Assembly (NCBI RefSeq): GCF_014191725.1
Contig: NZ_JACHWZ010000002.1
Span: forward strand, 1-64,000
Length of the DNA stretch: 64,000 bases
DNA from: Microbulbifer rhizosphaerae
GTDB lineage: Bacteria > Pseudomonadota > Gammaproteobacteria > Pseudomonadales > Cellvibrionaceae
Direction: 5' to 3'
The notes under the pieces were generated by a model. That model was not told the DNA's origin. It searched no databases and saw only the letters and a program-made list of their open reading frames with translations. Shown in pieces: positions 42,289 to 55,237 of the stretch (positions are counted from its first letter, which is position 1; each line of letters starts with the position of its first letter). Position numbers and translations under genes: made by a program.

Positions 42289-42765
42289 ATGACCCGCTGT
42301 TTTATCGGCCTTGGCAGCAATCTGACCGATCCACAGCAGCAGTTGCGCAGTGCGCTGGATGCTATCGCCGCGCTGCCGCAAACCACCCTGCTGCGCTGTT
42401 CCAGCTTCTATCTCAGCGCACCCGTAGGTCCCGGCAACCAGCCCGATTACATCAATGCGGTGGCGGAACTGGAAACCCGGCTGGAACCCCTGGAGCTGCT
42501 GGACGGACTGCAGGCGATCGAATCCGCCCAGGGGCGCGAGCGCGGCATCCGCTGGGGTGCCCGCACCCTCGATTTGGATATACTACTGTTCGGGCAGCAG
42601 CACATCGACGAACCGCGGCTACAGGTTCCCCATCCGCGCATGGTCGAACGCAATTTCGTGCTTCTGCCGCTGGCAGAGCTGGAGCCGGAACTGCAGCTCC
42701 CCTCGGGAGCGTCGATACAGACCCTGCTGCTGCAATGCCCGCACAACCGCCTGGAAAAACTCTGA
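42289..42765 (+). CDS. folK: 2-amino-4-hydroxy-6-hydroxymethyldihydropteridine pyrophosphokinase
   Basis: 158 residues. HPPK transfers pyrophosphate from ATP to the pterin in folate synthesis. Signatures: FIGLGSNLTDP at the N-terminus, the PS00794 motif in GIRWGARTLDLDILLFG, and HPRMVERNFVLLPLAE. Start codon directly abuts the pcnB stop, indicating translational coupling, as in Pseudomonas. Confidence 0.95.
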   Translation: MTRCFIGLGSNLTDPQQQLRSALDAIAALPQTTLLRCSSFYLSAPVGPGNQPDYINAVAELETRLEPLELLDGLQAIESAQGRERGIRWGARTLDLDILLFGQQHIDEPRLQVPHPRMVERNFVLLPLAELEPELQLPSGASIQTLLLQCPHNRLEKL

Positions 42766-42830
42766 GAGTGCGGAGCGCCAGCCCCTACAAAAAAACACCG
42801 GCGGCAGAAGGAGATAAGGAGTAGAGCCCA

Positions 42831-43517
42831 ATGGCAACAGAACCCGGTGAACCCACCACCCGCGAGCTGGATCTCTCCGGCAAAACCCTGCCCAGATTCA
42901 TCGCCGTGGAAGGCAATATCGGCGTGGGCAAAACCACCCTGGCGAAGAAGCTCGCCGCCACATTCAATTACGACACCCTGCTTGAGCAACCCGAAGACAA
43001 CCCCTTTCTCGAACGCTTTTACCGAGATCCCAAAAGCGCAGCCCTGCCCACCCAGCTGCACTTCCTGCTGCAGCGGTCGCAGCAGATCCAGGCGCTGCGC
43101 CAGGACGACCTGTTCAAGCCGGTGCGGGTTGCCGACTTTTTGATTGAGAAAGATCGGCTGTTTGCCGAGGTCACCCTCGACAGCGACGAACTGGCACTCT
43201 ACCGACAGGTCTACCAGCACCTGACCCTGGAGGCCCCCAAGCCGGATCTGGTGATCTATCTACAGGCTCCCCTCAAGATCCTGCAGGAGCGTATCCGCAG
43301 TCGCGGTATCCCCGCCGAGCGCGCCATCGGCAACGAGTATCTGGCCGCACTCAACAACGCCTACACGCAGTTTTTCCACTATTACGACGAAGCGCCGCTG
43401 TTGATCGTCAACAGTGAAGACATCGATATCGTCGACCGGCCAGAGGATTACCACCAGCTGGTGGAATACTTACTCACTATCAACAGCGGCCGACACTATT
43501 ACAATCCCGGAGTCTGA
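42831..43517 (+). CDS. Deoxynucleoside kinase (dGK/dAK family)
   Basis: 228 residues. P-loop at FIAVEGNIGVGKTTLAKKL (about residues 22-40) and the family motif DFLIEKDRLFAEVTL. PDLVIYLQAPLKILQERIRSRG carries the LID arginines. It phosphorylates deoxynucleosides for salvage; specificity is unclear. It lies between folK (65-base gap with AAGGAGATAAGGAG) and panB (1-base gap), an order found in pseudomonads. The N-terminal about 20 residues are not conserved in the family. Confidence 0.85.
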   Translation: MATEPGEPTTRELDLSGKTLPRFIAVEGNIGVGKTTLAKKLAATFNYDTLLEQPEDNPFLERFYRDPKSAALPTQLHFLLQRSQQIQALRQDDLFKPVRVADFLIEKDRLFAEVTLDSDELALYRQVYQHLTLEAPKPDLVIYLQAPLKILQERIRSRGIPAERAIGNEYLAALNNAYTQFFHYYDEAPLLIVNSEDIDIVDRPEDYHQLVEYLLTINSGRHYYNPGV

Positions 43518-43518
43518 T

Positions 43519-44334
43519 ATGCCTTACGCTCCCGCCGAACTGGAAAAACCCGTAACCGTGCAGACTCTGCGCAGGATGAAAGCGGACGGTGAAAAATTTA
43601 TCACCGTGGCTCTATACGATGCGCCCATGGCCGCGATGGCGCAGAAAACCGGTGTCGAGGCCGTGCTGGTGGGTGATTCCCTGGGCATGACCGTGCTCGG
43701 CTACGACAGCACCATCCCGGTGACCATGGAGCAGATGATCTACCACGTGGAGGCCGTGGCCCGGGGCAACAGAAAATCGCTGATTATGGGCGATATGCCC
43801 TTTATGACCTACGCCACTCCCGAACAGGCACTGACCAACGCCACCCGCATCATGCAGGCGGGCGCACATATGGTGAAAATCGAGGGCGGCGCCTGGCTGG
43901 CGGAAACGGTGAGAATGCTTACCGACCGCGGCATCCCCGTATGTGCACATCTGGGCCTTACCCCGCAGTCGGTGCACAAGCTCGGTGGCTACCGCGTGCA
44001 AGGGCGCGACGAAGAGCAGGCCGGGGAAATTCTCGACGACGCCGCACAACTGGACGAGGCCGGCGCGGACCTGCTGGTCCTGGAATGTGTACCCGCCTCC
44101 CTCGCCAGACGAATCACCGACATTGTCTCCATGCCCACCATCGGCATCGGTGCCGGCCGGGATACGGATGCCCAGGTGCTGGTGATCAACGACATCCTCG
44201 GCCTCACCGAAACGCCTCCGAAATTCTCCAAGAACTTTCTGGAAGAAACGGGAAATATTCCCGGCGCATTACGCAAATATGCGGAAGACGTAAAGAACGG
44301 CATCTTCCCCGATGCCAGCCACACCTTCGAATAG
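43519..44334 (+). CDS. panB: 3-methyl-2-oxobutanoate hydroxymethyltransferase
   Basis: 271 residues from ATG 43519, 1 base after the kinase stop. It adds a hydroxymethyl group to alpha-ketoisovalerate in pantothenate synthesis. Conserved elements: TVALYDAPMAAMAQKTGVEA, VGDSLGMTVLGY (metal Asp), GDMPFMTY, MVKIEGG, HLGLTPQSVHKLGGY and IGIGAG. panC, often the next gene, is absent here; a type C palindrome follows instead. Confidence 0.96.
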   Translation: MPYAPAELEKPVTVQTLRRMKADGEKFITVALYDAPMAAMAQKTGVEAVLVGDSLGMTVLGYDSTIPVTMEQMIYHVEAVARGNRKSLIMGDMPFMTYATPEQALTNATRIMQAGAHMVKIEGGAWLAETVRMLTDRGIPVCAHLGLTPQSVHKLGGYRVQGRDEEQAGEILDDAAQLDEAGADLLVLECVPASLARRITDIVSMPTIGIGAGRDTDAQVLVINDILGLTETPPKFSKNFLEETGNIPGALRKYAEDVKNGIFPDASHTFE

Positions 44335-44344
44335 AAACCCTCCC

Positions 44345-44428
44345 CCGGGACCGCGGAGCTCCAGCTCCGCTTGCGGCCGCTGAGGCGGGCCTGCGGCCCG
44401 TTGCGGAGCTGGAGCTCCGCGGTCCCGG
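44345..44428. repeat. Double palindrome of the GGAGCTGGAGCTCC family (type C)
   Basis: GGACCGCGGAGCTCCAGCTC (44348 on) faces GAGCTGGAGCTCCGCGGTCC (ending about 44425) around GGCCGCTGAGGCGGGCCTGC. It could end the panB transcript, although no T-tract follows. The right half is identical to 13855-13885. Confidence 0.7.
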
Positions 44429-44452
44429 GAGGGCTGCCTTCGATGAATACTG

Positions 44453-44917
44453 TCAGGCGGGCTGGGTCTCCGGCGCAGCGAAAGGTCTGGCAAAAGAAAA
44501 GACCTCCGGAGTGGGGCCTTTTGCTTCCAGGACCTGCAAAGCCCGCTTGCCGTCGTCGACCGTTGGTGTCGACCCCGCGGGTATCCACCACAACGCCAGG
44601 ATCGGGCCCGGCATCTTCTCGAACCAGTTCTTTTTGTCTTTCAGTACCTTCAGGTGCCCACCGGCGTAGACATAATCCTTCAGCGCCTGGAAGGACTCCC
44701 ACACCGACATATTGATGATAATCCGCTCATCGTCAAAGGCCTGCAGCGCCGTAGCATTACCCTCTTCAGCTTGCAGGCGCCAAACAAAACCGGGGCTGCT
44801 CTCCGCCAGGGCATTGATCCTGTCCAGCTGATCCACAAATCCCTTCATGACCGGGCTGTCCATGGGTCCCCTTGCCCGTGCGATATTGACCTGTGCCAAG
44901 TGAAATATTTTTGCCAA
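44453..44917 (-). CDS. DUF3291 family protein
   Basis: About 154 residues. The sequence FHLAQVNIARARGPMDSPVM, DQLDRINALAESSPGFVWRL, NMSVWESFQALKDYVYAGGH fits DUF3291, a dimeric ferredoxin-like (ABM-type) fold related to antibiotic-biosynthesis monooxygenase-like proteins. Function unknown. I prefer the TTG at 44917, 6 bases from AAAGGAG; a TTG at 44923 touches the ribosome-binding site. It follows the mutarotase gene by 22 bases and is probably cotranscribed with it. Confidence 0.75.
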   Translation of the reverse strand: MAKIFHLAQVNIARARGPMDSPVMKGFVDQLDRINALAESSPGFVWRLQAEEGNATALQAFDDERIIINMSVWESFQALKDYVYAGGHLKVLKDKKNWFEKMPGPILALWWIPAGSTPTVDDGKRALQVLEAKGPTPEVFSFARPFAAPETQPA

Positions 44918-44939
44918 AATCAACTCCTTTTACTGGACT

Positions 44940-45812
44940 TTACCTAGTGAGCCGCAGCGACGCAGTTGCTGTTTGCCGGCTTTCCAGCTGCCAGCTATTG
45001 GCAAACGCATTGCCGTGCTCCACGCAGACATACTCCCGATAGTGATCGCCCACATCCTCCAGGGTCGCGGACAGTTCTGCGCCCGGGTTCCAGGCGATTA
45101 CGGTGTGGCAGTTTTCGCTGCGAGCGGTAATCGCATCACCGTTGATGATCTGCTGTTGTTCCGGGGCATTTTCAAAAACCCGGTCCACTTCCCCTGGGAA
45201 AGTGAGTACTCCCTCCTGGGTGAAGCGCTCCAGCTCGCGGGTTTTGTCCAGGTATTCGGTGTTTTCCAGCCCGCGTACCTCGATCTCACGCACATCGTCC
45301 ACCGGAAAATAGGTGTGCCAGGCCCAGCTGTACTCTGTAGCTTCCCCGGCCCGATTCTCCAGTTCCAGATGTAACTCCAATTCCCTTCCCAGGCGCATGG
45401 TCATCGTGCAGAAGAAAGGCGCGCTAAAAAGTTCGCTGCCGGGGTGCCGGTAAGTGAATACCAACTCCACCTCCCCGCCCTCCAGCTCCTTGCCGCTCGC
45501 CAGTTGCCAGGGCTCGGTTCGCACCAGTCCGTGCTTGGGTTTTTCCGGGTCCTGATTGTTGATACCGAACCAGGGCAGACACAGTGGGATACCGCCTCGC
45601 ACGGGTTCGCCGGGCTCGAAACAGGCTTTCGGGCTGAGCCAAAGCAGGGGCTCACAGCCAGCGGCTTGAAACTCCAGCAACTGGGCGCCCTGCCTGGCAA
45701 TCACCGCGCGGCACAGGGACGTCTGTACCAGAAGCAGGTCCAGGCCGGGTTTACCGTAGAGGGTGCCGCTGTCGGTACGGCTAATGGTTTGGATTTGTAT
45801 CGACTCACTCAC
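44940..45812 (-). CDS. D-hexose-6-phosphate mutarotase (YeaD-like aldose 1-epimerase)
   Basis: 290 residues, GTG start. Motifs of the galactose-mutarotase-like superfamily occur: GAQLLEFQAAGCEPLLWLS, EPVRGGIPLCLPWFG, KPKHGLVRTEPW with the catalytic His, and the Glu region near AWNPGAELSATLED. Enzymes of this type equilibrate anomers of glucose-6-phosphate in the cytosol. Length equals E. coli YeaD. The DUF3291 gene follows immediately. Confidence 0.88.
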   Translation of the reverse strand: MSESIQIQTISRTDSGTLYGKPGLDLLLVQTSLCRAVIARQGAQLLEFQAAGCEPLLWLSPKACFEPGEPVRGGIPLCLPWFGINNQDPEKPKHGLVRTEPWQLASGKELEGGEVELVFTYRHPGSELFSAPFFCTMTMRLGRELELHLELENRAGEATEYSWAWHTYFPVDDVREIEVRGLENTEYLDKTRELERFTQEGVLTFPGEVDRVFENAPEQQQIINGDAITARSENCHTVIAWNPGAELSATLEDVGDHYREYVCVEHGNAFANSWQLESRQTATASLRLTR

Positions 45813-45876
45813 TTGGATTGCAACCTTTTTTGTAATTACTCACTCATAGGGGATCTGCATTGGTTTAGGCGAACAT

Positions 45877-46521
45877 TCATTTGTTTTTCTCCCGCCGGAA
45901 AATCGGAAGCGCGCACAGTAGTGACATCACTCCCAATGCCAGCATCAAGTGGAACCAGTTGATGCGCGCCAGCCCCAGCACCCGCCTCGCGCCGGTTCCC
46001 ACAAACAGCCCGGCGATAATCACCAGCAGAGCGCCCGCGGCGAGCAGCAACACCTGCAACCGGGACAGACTGTGCCGCCCAAACAATTCCATCGCAGCCA
46101 CCAGCAGCCAAAGGGAAACCCCCACAGCGCTGTACAGCCTATTTACGGACTGCGCATCGAAGCCGGTGGTCTCCGCCAAGCCCAGCGCAGAGCCGACCGT
46201 CAGTGCGAAGATCGCATAGACCGGTGCGCGACTGCGATATCCCAGGGGCAGCTGCAGCCGGGCCCACAACAGCCCAAGCCCGATCGACAGGAACGAGACG
46301 GCGCCGGACAGACGCGACAGCGCGCGGTGCAACCCGGTAATCCCCGGGTCGATGCCGTAGCGGTAGGCCCCGGCGGCGGCCGCGAGGGCGAGACACAGCA
46401 GGCCCCCGGTCACCAGCAGGGCCGGCGTCTGAAGGCGGTAGCGGGAAATATGCCAATACTGGGTGGCGACCAGCGTGGCGGCCAGTGCGAGCAGGATTTC
46501 CACAAGCCAGTAGTTGTGCAA
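45877..46521 (-). CDS. Polytopic inner-membrane protein, unknown function
   Basis: About 214 residues with seven hydrophobic helices (for example WLVEILLALAATLVATQYW, LLVTGGLLCLALAAAAGAY, VSLWLLVAAMELFG, LQVLLLAAGALLVIIAGLF). The frame opens further upstream, but I start at the TTG at 46521 (reads LHNYWLVEILL). It is preceded by GGGGAG, and the upstream residues are charged and unlike a membrane protein start. I recognise no family. Confidence 0.5.
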   Translation of the reverse strand: MHNYWLVEILLALAATLVATQYWHISRYRLQTPALLVTGGLLCLALAAAAGAYRYGIDPGITGLHRALSRLSGAVSFLSIGLGLLWARLQLPLGYRSRAPVYAIFALTVGSALGLAETTGFDAQSVNRLYSAVGVSLWLLVAAMELFGRHSLSRLQVLLLAAGALLVIIAGLFVGTGARRVLGLARINWFHLMLALGVMSLLCALPIFRREKNK

Positions 46522-46640
46522 GGCGGGCTCCCCTTTTTCTTTATAGGGGATTCTAACGGGTTGGGGTGGGGAGTGGCGAGTGACGTGATCGCTGGTCGTC
46601 ATGCCGGCATGACGCTCCTGCACCGGATTAGCCAGCGTCC

Positions 46641-46673
46641 ATAAAAAAACCCGGCAATTGCCGGGTTTTTTTA
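46641..46673. terminator. Bidirectional rho-independent terminator of pnp
   Basis: CCCGGCAATTGCCGGG (46650-46665) is a perfect palindrome flanked by A7 on the left and T7 on the right, so it ends transcription from both sides. It lies 16 bases beyond the pnp stop. Confidence 0.92.
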
Positions 46674-46688
46674 TCGAACGGCAAAGAA

Positions 46689-48812
46689 TCAGGTTTCGTC
46701 AGACGCCTGGGCCTGAGTAGGCTCTTCCGCCTGATCGGCCTTCGCTTCCTTGATGGACAGCTTGATACGGCCCCGCTGGTCCACGTCCAGTACCTTCACG
46801 AATACCTTCTGGCCTTCGCTCAAGTAGTCGGTGACTGCGTTGACGCGCTCCTCGGCGATCTGGGAGATATGCACCAGGCCGTCTTTGCCCGGCAGGAAGT
46901 TGACGAAAGCACCGAAGTCCACGATGCGCACCACGGTGCCCTCGTAGATGGCGCCGATCTCGGCTTCCGCGGTGATCTCCTCGATACGGGTAACCGCCGC
47001 TTCCAGGCTCTCGCCGTCCTCGCCGAACACCTTGATGGTACCGTCGTCCTCGATATCGATGGATGCACCGGTCTCCTCGGTGATGGAACGGATGGTGGCA
47101 CCGCCCTTACCGATAACATCGCGGATCTTGTCCGGATGGATCTTCAGCGTCGCGTAGCGGGGTGCGTTCTCGTTGACGACCTCGCGGGAGGCGCCGATCA
47201 CCTTGTTCATTTCCGCGAGGATATGCAGACGCGCGTGCAGGGCTTGCTCCAGCGCGGTCTCCATGATCTCTTCGGTGATCCCCTCGATCTTGATGTCCAT
47301 CTGCAGCGCGGTCACACCGGAGGCGGTACCTGCCACTTTGAAGTCCATGTCGCCGAGATGATCTTCGTCGCCGAGGATATCGGTGAGTACCGCGTAGCCT
47401 TCGTTCTCTTTCACCAGGCCCATGGCGATACCGGCTACCGGCGCCTTCAGCGGCACACCGGCATCCATCAGCGCCAGGCTGGAACCACACACGGAGGCCA
47501 TGGAGCTGGAACCGTTGGATTCGGTGATTTCAGATACCACACGCAGAGTGTAGGGGAAGCTCTCCGGGTTCGGCAGCACGGCGGCGATACCGCGGCGCGC
47601 CAGGCGACCGTGGCCGATTTCGCGGCGACCGGTAGCGCCCACACGACCCGCTTCACCTACAGAGTAGGGCGGGAAGTTGTAGTGCAGCATAAAGTAGTCT
47701 TTGCGCTCACCCTCCAGGGCGTCGATGATCTGCGCATCGCGGGTCGCACCCAGTGTGGCAACAACCAGGGCCTGGGTCTCGCCGCGGGTGAACAGCGCGG
47801 AACCGTGGCCTTTCGGCAGTACACCGACTTCGACGTTGATCGGGCGCACGGTCTTGGTATCGCGGCCGTCGATGCGGGGCTCACCGCGCACCACTGCGCC
47901 GCGCACGATTTTCTTCTCCAGCTTGCCGAAGTAGCTCTTGACTGTTCCTTCGTCCACTTCCTCGGTTGCCAGCGCTTCCGCGGCGGCATTGCGCAGCTCG
48001 CCCAGGCGGGTGGTGCGCTGCTGCTTGTCGGTGATGCGGTAGGCTTCTGCCACCTGCTCGCCGAACTGGTTTTCCAGGGCGGCTTTCAGCTCTTCGTTGA
48101 CGGCTTCAGGCTGCCAGTCCCAGATGGGCTTGCCGGCTTCGGCTTTCAGCTCTTCGCAGACTTTCACCACCGCCTGCATTTCCTGGTGCGCGAACAGCAC
48201 CGCGCCCAGCATGATGTCTTCCGGGAGCTCCTTGGCTTCGGACTCCACCATCAGCACGGCGTCTTCGGTGCCCGCCACCACCATGTCCAGCTCGCTGGTT
48301 TTCAGCGCGCTGTAGCTCGGGTTTAGCAGGTAGCCGTCCTGTTGGGTATAGCCCACACGTGCGGCGCCGATCGGGCCGCCGAATGGGATACCGGAAACGG
48401 ACAGTGCCGCCGAGGTGCCGATCATGCCGGCAATATCCGGATCTACGTCTTTTTCCGCGGACAGCACAGTGATCATCACCTGCACTTCGTTCATAAAGCC
48501 GTTGGGGAACAGCGGGCGGATCGGGCGGTCGATCAGGCGGGAAGTCAGAGTCTCTTTTTCGGACGGGCGGCCTTCACGCTTGAAAAAGCCACCGGGAATT
48601 TTGCCGGCCGCATAGGCCTTTTCCTGATAGTGTACGGACAGAGGGAAGAAGCCTTGATCGGGCTTGGCTTCCTTGGCGCCTACAACGGTACACAGAACCA
48701 CGGTTTCACCCATGGTTACCAGCGCCGCACCGGTGGCCTGGCGCGCAATGCGGCCGGTCTCGATGGTGACTTGCTGATTGCCGTACTGGAATGTTTTGCT
48801 TACTGGATTCAC
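46689..48812 (-). CDS. pnp: Polynucleotide phosphorylase
   Basis: 707 residues, GTG start after TAGGAAAA. It degrades RNA 3'-5' by phosphorolysis and is a degradosome core subunit. Two RNase PH domains are visible: the first with [15 protein letters not shown], the second with [17 protein letters not shown], the [14 protein letters not shown] block and [20 protein letters not shown] domain (about 555-615, [20 protein letters not shown]) and an S1 domain (about 620-690, [20 protein letters not shown]) follow. It follows rpsO, separated by a terminator, as in E. coli. Confidence 0.97.
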   Translation of the reverse strand: MNPVSKTFQYGNQQVTIETGRIARQATGAALVTMGETVVLCTVVGAKEAKPDQGFFPLSVHYQEKAYAAGKIPGGFFKREGRPSEKETLTSRLIDRPIRPLFPNGFMNEVQVMITVLSAEKDVDPDIAGMIGTSAALSVSGIPFGGPIGAARVGYTQQDGYLLNPSYSALKTSELDMVVAGTEDAVLMVESEAKELPEDIMLGAVLFAHQEMQAVVKVCEELKAEAGKPIWDWQPEAVNEELKAALENQFGEQVAEAYRITDKQQRTTRLGELRNAAAEALATEEVDEGTVKSYFGKLEKKIVRGAVVRGEPRIDGRDTKTVRPINVEVGVLPKGHGSALFTRGETQALVVATLGATRDAQIIDALEGERKDYFMLHYNFPPYSVGEAGRVGATGRREIGHGRLARRGIAAVLPNPESFPYTLRVVSEITESNGSSSMASVCGSSLALMDAGVPLKAPVAGIAMGLVKENEGYAVLTDILGDEDHLGDMDFKVAGTASGVTALQMDIKIEGITEEIMETALEQALHARLHILAEMNKVIGASREVVNENAPRYATLKIHPDKIRDVIGKGGATIRSITEETGASIDIEDDGTIKVFGEDGESLEAAVTRIEEITAEAEIGAIYEGTVVRIVDFGAFVNFLPGKDGLVHISQIAEERVNAVTDYLSEGQKVFVKVLDVDQRGRIKLSIKEAKADQAEEPTQAQASDET

Positions 48813-48926
48813 GGTATTTTCCTATTTCCTTCGGTCGCTGGCCCATTCCAGCAACCCCTACAGAATTCGCTCTTACCAGAACGAATATTAGCGGGCATAT
48901 GCCCGCGTGCGGAGGCTTCTCCGCGC

Positions 48927-48961
48927 TCCCAAAAAAACAATGCCCGCCAGGGGCGGGCATC
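48927..48961 (-). terminator. Terminator/attenuator between rpsO and pnp
   Basis: On the minus strand ATGCCCGCCCCTGGCGGGCAT is followed by TGTTTTTTT. It would end most rpsO transcripts, with readthrough into pnp. Position equals the rpsO terminator of E. coli. Confidence 0.85.
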
Positions 48962-48969
48962 GAGGAGTC

Positions 48970-49239
48970 TTATCGACGCAAGCCGAGTTTGGCAATCAGC
49001 TGTGCGTAACGATTCAGGTCCTTGCGCTTCAGGTAGTCCAGCAGCTTGCGGCGCTGATTTACCATGCGAATCAGGCCACGGCGGGAGTGGTGGTCCTGCT
49101 TGTGTGCAGAGAAGTGGCCCTGCAGCTTGTTGATGTTGGCGGTCAGCAGGGCTACCTGGACTTCCGGGGAACCGGTGTCGCCTTCGGATTGGCCGTGCTC
49201 TTTGAGAATGGCTGCTTTTTCAGATGCAGTCAGTGCCAT
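48970..49239 (-). CDS. rpsO: 30S ribosomal protein S15
   Basis: 89 residues from ATG 49239 ([16 protein letters not shown]); upstream residues in the open frame come from a REP. S15 is a primary 16S rRNA binder in the central domain. Conserved blocks: [37 protein letters not shown], and the terminal [13 protein letters not shown]. Confidence 0.98.
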   Translation of the reverse strand: MALTASEKAAILKEHGQSEGDTGSPEVQVALLTANINKLQGHFSAHKQDHHSRRGLIRMVNQRRKLLDYLKRKDLNRYAQLIAKLGLRR

Positions 49240-49315
49240 AACGAAATACCTCGTCGTAATATGCTTTGAAGATTCGGCTGGCCCGTGCATATTTACAGAC
49301 CAGCTAACAGTTTTT

Positions 49316-49392
49316 CCTGTAAGAGCGGGCCATGCCCGCGAACAAACTCTGATCGCGGGCATGGCGGATGGCCGCCCCGCCGCTCCTACAGG
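49316..49392. repeat. REP palindrome, type A variant
   Basis: CCTGTAAGAGCGGGCCATGC on one side and GGCCGCCCCGCCGCTCCTAC on the other, with a nested ATGCCCGCGA/TCGCGGGCAT stem. It lies between truB and rpsO and may separate or stabilise their messages. Confidence 0.7.
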
Positions 49393-50327
49393 GTGCTTAC
49401 CAGGCGGCGCGGGGCGACCCGCCCGTCGTCGGTAATTTCTCCAACGCCCAGAAAATCACCACTTTCCAGGAAGAGGCGCACCATATCACCTTCCGCGCCA
49501 ATACGGTAGACCTGCAGGTCCATTACCGGCTGGCCCTGACGCAGATAATAACCGGAGTCGTCCGGCAGGGTCAGTTTGGGCAGCCCCGAGGCGGGTGAGT
49601 CCACTGGCAACAGGTGGTGATCCAGGTTTTCCGCCCTGCCCTCGCCACGCTCTTCCGTCAACTCATCCAGGGTAACGGCATCCGCTTCGTCGAAGGGGCC
49701 GCAGGCGGAGCGGTGTAGCTGATCCACATAGGCACCCACTCCCAGGTTGCGGCCCAGGTCTTCCGCCAGGCTGCGCACATAGGTGCCTTTGGAACAGTGC
49801 ACCTCCACTTCGGCGCGGGGTTGGGGGCCGGGGGTGAAACCCAGCAATTCAAACGAAAAGATGTCCACAGTGCGCGCCTCGCGCTCCACTTCCAGTCCCT
49901 GGCGCGCCAGCTTGTACAGCGGCTGGCCCTTGTGCTTGAGCGCAGAGTACATCGAAGGCACCTGCTGGATACGGCCGCGGAATGCGCCCATGGCATCGCG
50001 CAACTTTTCTTCCGTAAGGCCCGAGGCATCGGTGCTCGCCACCACCTGCCCGTCAGCATCGCCGGTGTCGGTGGCCATGCCGAAACAGAAGGTGCTGCGG
50101 TAGCGTTTATCCGCGTCCAGCAGGTACTGGGAGAACTTGGTGGCCTCACCGAAGCAGATCGGCAGCACCCCGGTGGCGAGCGGGTCCAGCGCACCGGTGT
50201 GGCCGGCGCGGTTGGCGAAGAACAGTCGCTTGGCTTTCTGCAGGGCGTCGTTGGCGGTGATGCCGGCGGGCTTGTTCAACAACAGCACGCCGTGAACCGC
50301 GCGGCCCCATTTAGGTCTGCGGCCCAT
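49386..50327 (-). CDS. truB: tRNA pseudouridine(55) synthase
   Basis: 313 residues. It isomerises U55 in the T-loop of tRNAs. Motifs: [19 protein letters not shown], the catalytic Asp in [16 protein letters not shown] (about 47), [38 protein letters not shown], and [15 protein letters not shown]. The start is 3 bases after the rbfA stop. Its 3' end overlaps a REP palindrome by a few bases. Confidence 0.97.
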   Translation of the reverse strand: MGRRPKWGRAVHGVLLLNKPAGITANDALQKAKRLFFANRAGHTGALDPLATGVLPICFGEATKFSQYLLDADKRYRSTFCFGMATDTGDADGQVVASTDASGLTEEKLRDAMGAFRGRIQQVPSMYSALKHKGQPLYKLARQGLEVEREARTVDIFSFELLGFTPGPQPRAEVEVHCSKGTYVRSLAEDLGRNLGVGAYVDQLHRSACGPFDEADAVTLDELTEERGEGRAENLDHHLLPVDSPASGLPKLTLPDDSGYYLRQGQPVMDLQVYRIGAEGDMVRLFLESGDFLGVGEITDDGRVAPRRLVSTL

Positions 50328-50330
50328 GAA

Positions 50331-50753
50331 TCAATCTTCTTTGGAATCGCCCAAATCCTCTCCTGAGGATTTGTCGTCGTCGGTATGGTGCTCGCGGTCT
50401 GCCTTGACCGCCTCGTCGATCAGCGCGGACAGCTGCTGGCCGCGCACGGAGGTCTCGTCGTAGCGGAATTGCAGGCGCGGAATAGTGCGCATCTGGATGG
50501 AGCGCGCCAGCTGGCTGCGCAGGAAGCCAGCGGCCTTGTTGAGCACTTCCATGGAGGTGTTGATCTTGGCCGGGTCATCCTCGCCCACCAGGGTCACGAA
50601 CACCTTGGCGGTGGCGAGGTCGCGGCTAACCTCCACGTCGTTGACATTGACCATGCCCAAGCGCGGGTCGCGCACTTCGCGCTGGATCAGCTGCGCTAGT
50701 TCGCGGCGCATAGCGTCGGCGACGCGGTCGGCTCGGTGGAATTCTCTTGCCAT
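50331..50753 (-). CDS. rbfA: 30S ribosome-binding factor A
   Basis: 140 residues. It binds the 16S rRNA 5' helix and helps late 30S maturation. The KH-like fold shows REFHRADRVADAMRRELAQL, REVRDPRLGMVNVNDVEVSR, AKVFVTLVGED and IQMRTIPRLQFRYDET. The acidic tail DDDKSSGEDLGDSKED is longer than in E. coli. It is followed by truB with a 3-base gap. Confidence 0.96.
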   Translation of the reverse strand: MAREFHRADRVADAMRRELAQLIQREVRDPRLGMVNVNDVEVSRDLATAKVFVTLVGEDDPAKINTSMEVLNKAAGFLRSQLARSIQMRTIPRLQFRYDETSVRGQQLSALIDEAVKADREHHTDDDKSSGEDLGDSKED

Positions 50754-50793
50754 TTTTTACCTATATCGAAGGGCGCTGATGATCTACGGAGCA

Positions 50794-50882
50794 CCCTGTA
50801 GGAGCGGGGGGGCGGCCATCCGCCCATGCCCGCGATCAGGCTCCGTTCGCGGGCATGGCCCCCTCCCAGAGGGGGAGGGGAG
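50794..50882. repeat. REP-like composite palindrome between infB and rbfA
   Basis: CCCTGTAGGAGCGGGGGGGC begins it. ATGCCCGCGA/TCGCGGGCAT form a second stem and CCCCTCCC/GGGGAGGGG a third. Its first part belongs to the type A family. Confidence 0.6.
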
Positions 50883-50891
50883 CAGGAGGTA

Positions 50892-53624
<2,733 letters not shown>

Positions 53625-53697
53625 TCTCTCTCCTAAAGGTCACTTGGTCGGAGGGTTCTATCTTGTTTATACGACGGGCATAAGCTTACAAGCCTGT

Positions 53698-55200
53698 TCA
53701 GGCTTCTTCGCCGCTGTCGTCGGCAAACCAGGGCTCACGCGCTTTCATGATCAGCGCGGCGGCGCGTTCCTGGTCCACACCTTCAATATCCAACAGGTCA
53801 TCCACGGCCTGTTCCGCCAGGTCTTCCATGGTGGCAATACCGCGGCTGGCCAGCAAGTAGGCCAGGTGGCGGTCCATACCCTCCATATTCAGCAGATCTT
53901 CCTGGGGCTCGGAGGCGTCCAGCTGTTCCTCGGAGGCCAGCGCCTGAGTCAGCAGTGCGTCCTTGGCTCGAGCGCGCAGTTCCTCGGCGACTTCCTCGTC
54001 GAAGCCCTCGATGGTGAGCATCTCCTCCAGAGGCACATAGGCCACCTCTTCCAGAGTCGTGAAGCCCTCTTCCACCAACACATTGGCCACATCTTCGTCG
54101 ATATCCAGGCGCTGCATAAAGGTTTCCATGACGCCGCTGGACTCGGCTTCCTGCTTGGCCTGCCAGTCCTCGATGCTCATCACATTGATCTGCCACTCGG
54201 TGAGCTCGGAGGCCAGGCGCACATTCTGGCCGCTGCGGCCGATGGCCATGGCCAGGTTTTCCTCGGCCACTGCCACGTCCATGGAGCCGGTATCTTCGTC
54301 GACCACAATGGACTCGATTTCCGCCGGCGCCATGGCATTGATTACAAACTGGGCCGGATTGTCGTCCCAGAGCACGATATCCACGCGCTCACCGGACAGC
54401 TCGTTGGACACCGCCTGTACCCGTGCACCGCGCATGCCAACGCAGGCGCCCACCGGGTCGATGCGACCATCGTTGGTGGTCACCGCAATCTTGGCGCGCA
54501 GGCCCGGGTCACGGGCAGCGCCTTTGATCTCGATCACCTGCTCAGCAATTTCCGGCACCTCGATGCGGAACAGCTCAATAATCATTTCCGGGCAGGAGCG
54601 GCTCAGCATCAACTGCGGTCCGCGCGCTTCCGGCTGGATTTCCAGAAGAATAGCGCGCACCCTGTCTCCCAGGCGGAAGATCTCGCGGCCCACCAGCTGG
54701 TCGCGGGGCAGGCGCGCCTCGGCGTTGCCGCCCAGGTCCACGGCGATAAATTCGCGGGTCACTTTCTTCACGGTACCGCTGACGAGTTCGCCTACGCGGT
54801 CGCGATATTCGTCCACCACTTTGGCGCGTTCCGCCTCACGCACCTTCTGCACAATCACCTGCTTGGCAGTTTGCGCGGCGATGCGGCCGAACTCAACGTT
54901 TTCCACTTGCTCGCGGTAAACATCCCCGGCTTTCAGCTCGGAATCTTTCTCGTGGGCCTCTTCCAGGGTGAACTGGGTACCCAGCTCCGCCAGAGTATCG
55001 TCATCCACCACTTCCCAGCTGCGGAAAGTTTCGTAGTCGCCGGTACTGCGGTCAATGGTAACGGAAATCGTGGAATCTTCGTCGTAGCGTTTCTTGGTGG
55101 CTGTCGCCAGTGCCGCCTCGATCGCCTGGAAAATAATTTCCCGATCCACGCCCTTCTCGTTGGAAACCGCTTCGGCTACCAGCAAGATTTCTTTGTTCAT
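53698..55200 (-). CDS. nusA: Transcription termination/antitermination factor NusA
   Basis: 500 residues. N-terminal RNA-polymerase-binding domain (about 1-125), S1 domain (about 135-200, [20 protein letters not shown]), and two KH domains (about 230-345, [20 protein letters not shown]). Two acidic repeat domains (about 365-495) are typical of proteobacterial NusA and contact alpha-CTD and lambda N. Order rimP-nusA-infB conserved; gap of 37 bases from rimP. Confidence 0.98.
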   Translation of the reverse strand: MNKEILLVAEAVSNEKGVDREIIFQAIEAALATATKKRYDEDSTISVTIDRSTGDYETFRSWEVVDDDTLAELGTQFTLEEAHEKDSELKAGDVYREQVENVEFGRIAAQTAKQVIVQKVREAERAKVVDEYRDRVGELVSGTVKKVTREFIAVDLGGNAEARLPRDQLVGREIFRLGDRVRAILLEIQPEARGPQLMLSRSCPEMIIELFRIEVPEIAEQVIEIKGAARDPGLRAKIAVTTNDGRIDPVGACVGMRGARVQAVSNELSGERVDIVLWDDNPAQFVINAMAPAEIESIVVDEDTGSMDVAVAEENLAMAIGRSGQNVRLASELTEWQINVMSIEDWQAKQEAESSGVMETFMQRLDIDEDVANVLVEEGFTTLEEVAYVPLEEMLTIEGFDEEVAEELRARAKDALLTQALASEEQLDASEPQEDLLNMEGMDRHLAYLLASRGIATMEDLAEQAVDDLLDIEGVDQERAAALIMKAREPWFADDSGEEA

Positions 55201-55237
55201 GCAGCTGCCTCTTTAAACACGCTAAACGCTACGTTGA